From Punctularia strigosozonata HHB-11173 SS5 (Eukaryota; Basidiomycota; Agaricomycetes; Corticiales; Punctulariaceae): 64,000 bases of DNA. The translations under genes and the position numbers were made by a program. Of this stretch, positions 56,723 to 64,000 are shown in pieces (positions within the stretch are counted from its first letter, which is position 1; each line of letters begins with the position of its first letter). The stretch lies in contig NW_006767457.1 of the NCBI RefSeq assembly GCF_000264995.1, forward strand, positions 33,381 to 97,380, read 5' to 3'. The notes below the pieces were generated by a model. That model did no database searches. It saw nothing but the letters and a program-made list of their open reading frames with translations, and had not been told where the DNA came from.

Positions 56723-59700
56723 CTATCCGCAGTATTCGCCAGCAGGGCAACCGACCTGCCATAACACGGTGAGCCTAGCCTGGAACTACTAAACCCGAGA
56801 CGCACCGCGGTTCCAAACTTGCTGCCACCAACACCAGCGATGGTCAGCACAGCTGTAACGATTCCACCGAGACCTTCTCCCGCAATGAAGCCTGCCGCCA
56901 CAGGATAACAGTACATGGCAAAATGGCCGCCGAACCGTCTTCTCCAAAGGAATGCTACGGAGGCTCCGAAAACCATCGCGGTCGGGTAGGTGGTGGCGTT
57001 GAGAATGAAACCGATGCCGATGGCCGTCCAGTTGGGTACAAAATGGTGGTACTTGGCCGGGATGTAGTTGTATTTCAGGACGACCGTCAGGATTGCGGCG
57101 ACTGCCAATCCTATCGCAGTGAATCCTGATGATGGCGGGATTGGTAGACTGGGGTCGGTGACCGCCACCTTCCCAACGCGATGTATCAGCGCCATTCTGA
57201 ATCATCATTGCCCTCGAGAGTGAGAGAAAGGTACAACGCCTACCATTACAGCTCTCCAGCTCTGCACGTCCGGTGCCGGGAACGAGCAGGTCGCTGCGAG
57301 GTTGAGGTCGTTGATGCATGGGTAAGCGGTGCTGAATACGACGTATAACCCGGTGCTCATGAAGATTGAGACTATGGCACCGCAGCACTGCGCATAAAAC
57401 TGCACGCGCGGGGAGGCACCCAAAAGGTGCGTAGTCTTGAGATCGCCTAACATGTCCGCAGCTTGCTCCGACGCGCCCAGTGCTACTATCCCGGACACCG
57501 AGTTCAGCAGCTGAGCCGACTTGATGGGCAGGTGACGGCCTTTGGCAACACCGCCAAGGATTAGTTGCGAGGCGTTCCCGATTGCTGCAATAATCGTAAT
57601 AAGAGACGCTCGACAAGAGGGCTATATTTGACTTACAAGTGACGGGTATGACATTCACGCGGCCTGCTGCCTCTGCTCCGATGAATGCGAACAAGACTGC
57701 AACAGTGCGTTAGTCTCCAGATCGGCGCAACATACCGGGACTTACATGCGAATACGATGGCCAGCAGAGAGATGCCAACGCTGCATAAATTGAGCAATCG
57801 TTCAGGGGCTTTAAATAAATACTAGATCTCACTTTTGGCCGTACTGAACGCCTAATAACAATACTCAGAGATGGTTGGTGTGAGCTGCACGTCGGCTTAC
57901 CGAGTACTACGCAAGTCAGTATGATAGAAATTATGAGTCCCGTAGACCACATCCACCAGGGAACCTGTACCAAATACACCATTGGGGATCACTCCTTTCG
58001 AGCGAGAGAACGTACGTACCTGTTCCTCCGGAGGTGCTGGATCGAAGATTTCTTGATCCTTCCCCAGAGCGATCCCGCCATCATCTTGTTTTACGCCACG
58101 AACCTTCGACAGACCAGATTCCATCGCAGACTTTGCAACGCGATAGATCATACGCGCATTGCAAGCCACTGTGGACACGATCAGAGCATTTGCATCCGCA
58201 TGGAAGGTGCTCCTACCTTCAGCAAACGTGCTGGCAATGAGCATCAATGTACCTGGCCAGATGAGCCAGTACCGGGGACTCGGATGATGGACCGGATCGT
58301 CGAGGACCATAGAGTAGTATGAGATATAACCAGGGAACTTCTCTGGGTTGATCGCCTCCCCAAAGGCCTTCCCTGTGGCGACAAGTGAAGGGCCTATGAC
58401 GGCCCATGCAAAGAAGCTTCCACCCCAAAACGAATAACTCGCGTTTATCCCTGACAACATTCCCGCGCCAATGAAAGCAGGGGTCCACTCCCAGACCCAA
58501 CCCTGAACGTACGCCGTTCAGTGCACGATCCTCGAACTGATTGGAGCGACGCACCCAATTTTCCGCGGCAACGATCCCATGCCAGCCCCCTGGCTTATAC
58601 ATCCACCAGAAGACATGCCAATCCTAGCAAGAATGCGTCAGCAGCGACCTCACCATATTCCAGGCAGTTACCCACCCACATAATGCCGGGTGCATATTCG
58701 CTCGTGACACGCAGAGAAATGGCGAATGCGAACGCTGCAGCGAGGCAGATGGTCTTGCGGCGTGCGACTGTCTCCGCGTTCTTGCTGTGCGCGTATCAGC
58801 GTCGAGGATATCCGCTTCAAACGTCGGAGATTCGCGCACCCAACATGAAGCGAGCGAATAGTAAATGCCGTAGCAACGGCGGATGGAAAAACGAGCTTGA
58901 GCTTGAGGATATAGAACTTGCGCAGCGGTATCGCAAAGAACATTCCATCTGATGGGCATGAATCGTGACTACACTCGGAAGGACTGAATGGCTTACAGTA
59001 TGCGCAGACGAGAGTGATAGTGATAAGTCGGCCAAAATCCTCTTTCGGGGTGCTCGACAAGAGACCAAGCTGGTAGCAGGCGGGAATAGCGCTTGCAAAT
59101 ATGAGGCCGAGAGATCCGGCCGCGGTTGCCGCAGACATACAACAAACGTTTTCCTTGATTCCGTGTTAACAGATACGTCCAATCGAACTTCCTGACAAAA
59201 CACACTTTGGGGCCGAAGTAGCCTCCGCCTAGCCACTGAGGTGCGATGCGAGAGAACGGCTTCAAAATGGCATAACCTTCGTTCGGAGGTGAGTTTTAGA
59301 CGAGTTACAATGAGTGGTTAGCATTGGAACCTACCGAATATCGAACCGAATAATGAAGCCCCGAAAGTCCAGCTGTGCAAAGGTGCGATGAGTGGTCGTG
59401 GAAAGAAATAGCAGCAACATAGGCTTACCCTGTTTTCAAACCGAGATACATATTGGATGCAGCGATAAGACCGCCGAGACAACATCCCGTTAAGACGGCT
59501 CGGACCGTGAATTGCTGCTCTTCGACCGGAGCTGTGGGATCGACAGGAAATGGCTCGAAGACACTGAGAGGAGGCTCGTTGCCGATGCTAGGGTCTTCTT
59601 CGCTGTTGTCCTCTACGCTCACTTCCGCGATGTCCACGTCTTTCTTTTCGACACTGCTATCATCGGCGTCCAAGGAGGGCACTGCAGATAAAGTAACGCG

Positions 59701-59730
59701 CTTCACTGAGTAGGCAGGGTCGGCATCCAT
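56723..59730 (-). CDS. OPT-family oligopeptide / metal-chelate transporter
   Basis: Polytopic proton-coupled transporter of the OPT superfamily (YSL-like branch). The start at 59730 gives an acidic cytoplasmic N-terminus, then VRAVLTGCCLGGLIAASNMYLGLKTG. Later blocks in order: FGASLFGSIFG-AILKPFS, ENVCCMSAATAAGSLGLIFA, GIMWDWHVFWWMYKPGGWHG, WTPAFIGAGMLSGINASYSF, NPEKFPGYISYYSMVLDDP, WWMWSTGLIISIILTCVVLG, LLAIVFAFLFAFIGAEAAG, GASEQAADMLGDLKTTHLLG, NWTAIGIGFILNATTYPTAM and GFIAGEGLGGIVTAVLTIAG. The last exon restores FGTAVGCPAGEYCG before the stop at 56723. Many short introns. Substrate (peptides, glutathione or metal chelates) cannot be told. It is divergent from the ATP synthase g gene, with a 1-kb shared upstream region. 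Confidence 0.88.
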
Positions 59731-60707
59731 GGCGAGCGAGACGGACGGATCACAAGGCGTACGAGACGCTCTTTAAATGCGGTCGACCCCGGGGGCGCGA
59801 CGAAAGCAATAATAGTATGCTCTGTCCTAATCGGGGTTGTGTTTCGCTCGCGAAGAGGGCGAGGCGTCACGAGAGACGCGTTCTCCTTATCTTGCGGCGC
59901 AAAACGAAGCGGTACGTCGTCAATGGATGTGGAACGTCGCGCTATCGGAGGCCCGCGATAGCGGGATTGTCGCGTGGTGCCTCACCTTGCCTTCTTAGAC
60001 AAGGGATGGGTGCAGTTCAAGCGGGTCATGTTTCCCGCCAAAGGACCCGGTATCGCCTTGCTGCTTAGGATCATATGGAAGAGCTAGAGGCGGAGCCCAT
60101 GATAGCAGCCTCCAGAAGCGCTGATAACGTATAAATAACATATGCCGCATTTGGATTATGATACGACACGCACGCAACATAGGCCCAGCAAGGTTCAGCT
60201 TCGCCTGAACCTGCTCGTGGTGCTGGTCAAAGCAAACGGCATCTGAACGTCAAGAGCATTCGCTCAAGTTAGTAGGTTGCAGTAGCAGAGCACGATAATG
60301 GACAGGAGCGCACTAACATTTCGCAGTAAGACGTGCCTGTTCGAGAGAAGCGCTCGTGAAGGACTTGCCATTGAGCATCAGATGTAACCTACCCACATTG
60401 AGCTCAATAGAATATCTTACACGTAAGGTGATACGCAATACGACGTGAATAGCAGCACAAGATACCACAAGGTTGCAGAGAATCAGATTGCCCACATATT
60501 CTACTCAGAATCCGACTGTAACTTCCAAAGCATCATAGAGCAGGGTCGTGTTGGCATTGACAGCGAAGTCGCGGAGGATATCGGGGGGACGCGGGCTGGA
60601 GGAAATCTTCACACGCCATCTACGCCCCGCTGCGTTCTGCAGAAATCCTGTGGTCCTCGTCATAGACTTCGTCCTCCGTTTTTACAGGTCTCGTTCAAAT
60701 TCTCGCT
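59731..60707. other. Divergent promoter region between OPT transporter and ATP synthase g
   Basis: About 980 bp with no coding signal. The minus-strand part should be the OPT promoter and the plus-strand part next to 60708 the ATP synthase g promoter. No shared motif could be identified by eye. Confidence 0.55.
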
Positions 60708-61578
60708 ATGAACGCTCTAAGGGTAACGGCGAGGAGGCATCTTGCGTCCTCTACTCGTCGGTTCGCGTCCACGTCTACCGAGACGGCCCAGCAAAAGGCT
60801 CAGGGAGCCGCGCAGGACGCCCAGGCCAAGGTAAGCATTAATTGCACCCCGTTCGTTCTCATTGCATCCACGTTCCGTGCTCCGAACGGAAACTGTATAT
60901 ATCCATGTTCTGCTCCACGCACCTGGATATCTATCCTGTTCCTCTTGTGCCGCATGCAGGAGCTGACACGCTGTCGCAGGCCAAGGACTTCCTCGCAACG
61001 GCGAACGTGACAGGCAAGAAGGCAATTGAGGCCGGCAAGAAGGCACTGGGACCTTTGGGAGAGCGAGTTGGTAACCTACTAGGTGGTGCGTGTTGACACT
61101 GGTTCCCCGTACGACACTGGCCTGATCATACACGCGTTGTCACAGCCTACAAGCAGCCGCTCTTCTACAACACTGCCGTTGCTCGCGAATTCCTCAAGCA
61201 GGTTTACCTTGCGGAGCGCCTACAACCGCCCACCTCCTTGTCCGCCATTCAATCCGCCTACTCCACGCTGTGGTCACGGTCCGTTCCTTGTCTTCATTAA
61301 CGTCTCCGTCGGTCGCCTCCGCAACTATTTTCTGCTACCATACCATCGCGCTATTGCTCATTCCGCTCACAGGGCATCCTCGCCGACCTACTGGCGTACT
61401 ATTTTCTCCAACGGGGAATGGGTCAAGGTCGGGGTTTATGGTATTGAGGCTTATGGCGTCTTCAAGGTGCGTTATCTGCCCCGCAGGTCGCGGACTATCT
61501 GTTTTCTGATGCCGTTGTTCGTCATAGATCGGCGAAATCGTCGGTCGCAGAAGCCTGGTTGGCTACGACCTTCACTAG
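60708..61578 (+). CDS. ATP20: Mitochondrial F1Fo-ATP synthase subunit g
   Basis: Membrane subunit involved in ATP synthase dimerisation and cristae shape. The start at 60708 gives a mitochondrial presequence (MNALRVTARRHLASSTRRF) followed by TAQQKAQGAAQDAQAK. Exon 2 from 60980 reads AKDFLATANVTGKKAIEAGK, then ALGPLGERVGNLLG. Spliced on, AYKQPLFYNTAVAREFLKQ, VYLAERLQPP and AYSTLWSR match the family core. YWRTIFSNGEWVKVGVYGIE and AYGVFK-IGEIVGRRSLVGYD end the protein, with the GxxxG-type helix in a membrane position. Stop at 61578. Length, exon phases and ending are normal for the family. Confidence 0.92.
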
Positions 61579-61966
61579 ACAGTATAATTGTTATTATTGT
61601 CCGAGCAATGCTACTATGACATTGTCATAGCTCCTCGGTTGGAATCCCTGGAATGCCGTTCTCCCTCGCCTTGCACCTCGTCTGGAGACTGGAAGAAATC
61701 ATGTCCATAGAAGTGGAATTGTAGAAGACAATCTCATACGCATGCGGGCGAGTTAATACCGGCCCTCATCGCGAATAAGTAGTTCGAACTTGAAGTGGTG
61801 AATCGTCGTCAGCTTCCTGTCAGGGTGGCGCACTTCAAGCCCCGGGATCGGCGTTACGTTGTCGCCTGAACCATGATGTCATCGTTTTTTGCAACTCGTC
61901 CAAAAGGTTGGCGACTGCAGCGACGATGCACACGACACTCAACGACTACCCCGACCTACATCTATC
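61579..61966. other. Spacer downstream of ATP synthase g
   Basis: About 390 bp holding the ATP synthase g 3' untranslated region and the presumed promoter of the next gene on the same strand. No gene seen. Confidence 0.5.
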
Positions 61967-62558
61967 ATGTCTCATATTCGTATGCGAAACACCCTGACGC
62001 GGTCCGCCCCAATTCTGCGTGCAAGGTTCTATAGGACGTCGCCACCATGCCTCCGTCCTTCGGACGGCCGTGACCCTTCGTTGTCCCAAGGCCACGCAGC
62101 AATAGGAGACAACAAGAGTCCGCAGGATGTGCACAGCGAGAGCGCGAAGTCCGGGAAAGGTGCGCTTGAGTCATCTTCTACAGGATCTTGCTTCTCATTC
62201 GAGCATAGCAGCGGCCAACTCCAGCAGCCCGATGGACGCGGCATCCCCTAACCGCCAAGCTCAAGCCCAGCGTGACGACACAAGCGGGAACAAGGAGGGA
62301 GTAGGCTTTGCCGAGCAGGTGGGAGGCGCCTCCGCTGCAGGTTCAGGCGCCAGTCGCAAGGGAAGCGAGGAGGAGGCTCAAGCGCCCGGTGTGTGGAGCA
62401 GCATCAAGCAGGGCTTAGGATTGGGAACCGGCTCGGGCGACGTTAAACAGAATCAGGAAAGTATCCAGTCCCGTGTACGACCCTGTCGACTGACCGTGCA
62501 TGCAGGGCGGCGGGAGAGGAGTGACAGGCACTGGAACGGCAAGAAAGTTCAGCACTAG
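61967..62558 (+). CDS. Small, probably mitochondrial protein of unknown function
   Basis: The start at 61967 gives a basic, acid-free presequence (MRNTLTRSAPILRARFYRTS), a good mitochondrial targeting signal. Exon 1 joins at AAA-G to exon 2 (AAANSSSPMDAASPN), which is hydrophilic, Gly/Ser/Glu-rich and contains APGVWSSIKQGLGLGTG. The last intron (45 nt, with CTGAC branch) ends at the only good acceptor and then gives a short basic tail stopping at 62558. A nearby weaker GAG acceptor would instead give VTGTGTARKFSTSAVGRS and stop at 62592. That tail has more protein-like character, so the end is uncertain. I do not recognise the family. It sits between ATP synthase g and another small mitochondrial candidate. 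Confidence 0.55.
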
Positions 62559-62625
62559 CGCTGTTGGTCGGAGCCTAGGTCTGTCGTCGTAAACGCTCGT
62601 CATAAACAGCTCGTTTACAGTGACC

Positions 62626-63263
62626 ATGCCTGTGCAGACACTGCTGCGCGTACTCTGGGCGCTACTGACCGCCAGAGTGCTCGAGTTCTGCCTAGCGAAC
62701 AAGTATGGATGTTGGATTGTTCTTCAGCGGATTCCGACTGATGCTGACCTTGATGTAGACCTCGTGGCGTACTCTTCATACAAGTGCGCGGATTGCCGAA
62801 GCCAAACACAACGCAGACTCGTACCTCAAAGATGTCAATACCTTAGTCGAAGACGGTACGAAAACATTCAAGGTGCGCTCACAGTGCATGAAACGAGTAA
62901 TACACTAACGTCACAATTAGGTCGATTCGTCGTCGCCTGCCACCGATGTACCAAACACGGGGTCCGGGCAGAAGGATACGACCCAGAGTGGGAAGTATCA
63001 TCAAGCAGGTCCCGGTGATCCTGAATATGAGTCGCTCAACCAGAGTCAACCGTGAGTGTTTCGGTCCACGCTGCAGTACGCGGGTATTGACGCTGCGATC
63101 CAGGTACGACAAATCGAGTCAGGCTTCCGACGCTGAGAAGCATCGATACGGCAACGTGCCTGAATGGCGCGACGACAAGGGAAAGCGAGGTGCGCAGAGT
63201 GGGCCGTCGGAGGGCCCAGAAGGAGCATCCGCTGGGGGAAGGAAACCCGAGGGCAAGGCGTAA
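62626..63263 (+). CDS. Small, probably mitochondrial hydrophilic protein of unknown function
   Basis: The start at 62626 reads MPVQTLLRVLWALLTAR. The preferred splice joins this to TSWRTLHTSARIAEAKH, which together make a mitochondrial presequence with a typical HTSA cleavage-site region. A short helical segment (DSYLKDVNTLVEDGTKTFK) and a hydrophilic part follow (GSGQKDTTQSGKYHQAGPG, PYDKSSQASDAEKHRYGN, WRDDKGKRG), ending in a Gly/Ser/Glu-rich tail at 63263. Three introns keep phase. The tail composition resembles small stress-type hydrophilic proteins, but no known motif is present. With the gene before it, it forms a same-strand pair of small mitochondrial candidates downstream of ATP synthase g. 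The start exon is the least certain part. Confidence 0.6.
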
Positions 63264-64000
63264 TGCACACTGTTCCATAAACAACTCCGAAAGGTACCGA
63301 GATGGATTGTCTTTCTTGCACGTTGTATAATAATGCATCGAGTGTTCGCGTTAACCCCACGTGAGAGTGATTCGTCGAGGACGACTATTGGAATTGTGTT
63401 TGCGATTCAAGCCATGAACCGAGAGCTTGAACGTTGGCGCGAAAATGTTCATGATAGGGCTCCCCACGTCCCGTACACGGCTACGGCTGTCTCTGAGACA
63501 GGCCGTGTTGTGGACGGGGCAGAACGGCAACGGCAGTTAGACGGTGACGGCCGTGCGAGAACGGGCCGCATCTAAACCATTTGCCGTTTAAACGTCAAAC
63601 GGCATACTACGCTGATTCGGGAATAAATGACTGCTCTGCGAGGTACAGTTACGATTTCAAGAAACCTAACAGGTACGCGGTTAGCTTAGCTCCTATCCTT
63701 GTGTTCGGACGGAATTGAGGCTCAATTCCGTCGGGTACCTAAATCTGTGCAGAATTATCGTGGGAATCCGAATATCACACTCCCATGACCGTGGGAATGT
63801 TCCTACCCCTGTCCCAGCCAGGAGGTCAGGCTGACCTCCGGGCGTCTCAGTTTTGGATGTTTGGGGTGTCAGTGCATAGCCCCAGAAGTACTGAATCCAG
63901 AAGTACTCTCGCACCTCACTTTATATTGGTAGTCGTTCCGTAATTCATCATATCCTCCTAAAACGGTGAGAAGGGCCTGGAGGATTATCCAGCGATCAAG
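63264..64000. other. Right-edge region with clustered small inverted repeats
   Basis: About 740 bp with no supportable gene. It contains at least four short inverted repeats and one direct repeat (separate entry). The plus-strand frame at 63333-63575 is probably an artefact of GC-rich sequence. Confidence 0.5.
63476..63907. repeat. Cluster of short inverted repeats
   Basis: Seen directly: CTGTCTC-T-GAGACAG at 63487-63501 with outer CACGGC/GCCGTG arms at 63476 and 63502; TGCCGTTT/AAACGGCA at 63582 and 63597; a 12-bp arm pair GACGGAATTGAG / CTCAATTCCGTC at 63708-63732 with one base between; GGAGGTCAG-G-CTGACCTCC at 63821-63839; and a direct repeat CCAGAAGTACT at 63882 and 63897. Three of the inverted repeats have a single-base spacer. 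Confidence 0.6.

Noticed and set aside
57000-57694. Second long minus-strand frame inside the OPT gene
   Set aside because: Shadow in another frame; the spliced OPT frame carries the family motifs.

Overview
The window is nuclear DNA from a filamentous basidiomycete, most likely an Agaricomycete of the polypore type. Coding regions are cut by many short introns (about 45-65 nt, GT..AG, with CTNA(C/T) branch points). The gene content is fungal: MUB1/SamB, a PSD2-type phosphatidylserine decarboxylase, Zn2Cys6 zinc clusters, GH71 alpha-1,3-glucanases, and a basidiomycete secreted 'macrophage activating glycoprotein' type protein. The order or genus is inference only. I found no tRNA, rRNA, CRISPR array, virus or intact transposon.

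Layout from left to right. 1-1549: MFS drug transporter running off the left edge (-). 1550-3624: repeat-bearing spacer. 3625-5453: multi-pass membrane protein (+). 5916-8367: secreted GMC oxidoreductase (-). 9739-13132: MUB1/SamB MYND protein (+). 13625-14129: Hsp10 (+). 14506-15280: doubtful gene (-). 15341-16337: AdipoR/IZH-type seven-helix protein without its usual N-terminus (+). 16706-20236: transcription factor with two C2H2 fingers plus a Zn2Cys6 cluster (-). 21808-23873: second GMC oxidoreductase (-). 24444-25892: orphan 7TM protein (-). 27662-29238: secreted, probably GPI-anchored glycoprotein (+). 29878-34400: C2/EF-hand phosphatidylserine decarboxylase (-). 34401-38034: gene-poor accessory stretch with one DUF6914-like ORF. 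38035-38934: APH-type kinase (+). 39086-41149: CDK5RAP1/MiaB-type tRNA methylthiotransferase (-). 42247-46083: two tandem GH71 genes (+). 46580-48107: DHHC palmitoyltransferase (-). 48553-50314: Ser-rich orphan (+). 50642-52013: second orphan 7TM protein (-). 53044-54895: ACC-synthase-like aminotransferase (+). 55109-56578: RRT8/UsgS-type membrane protein (+). 56723-59730: OPT-family transporter (-). 60708-61578: ATP synthase subunit g (+). 61967-63263: two small, probably mitochondrial proteins (+). The right end carries a cluster of small inverted repeats.

There is no operon-like pathway. The window mixes housekeeping genes (Hsp10, ATP synthase g, PSD, CDK5RAP1, DHHC enzyme, MUB1) with the lifestyle genes of a wall-remodelling, plant-matter-degrading fungus (GMC oxidoreductases, GH71 pair, OPT and MFS transporters, orphan 7TM proteins). 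The most striking single observation is at 47372. The invariant Trp of the DHHC-CPW motif can only be restored by a one-nucleotide exon lying between two introns that each look normal. Gene boundaries are spliced by eye. Where stated, total exon length was checked to be a multiple of three.
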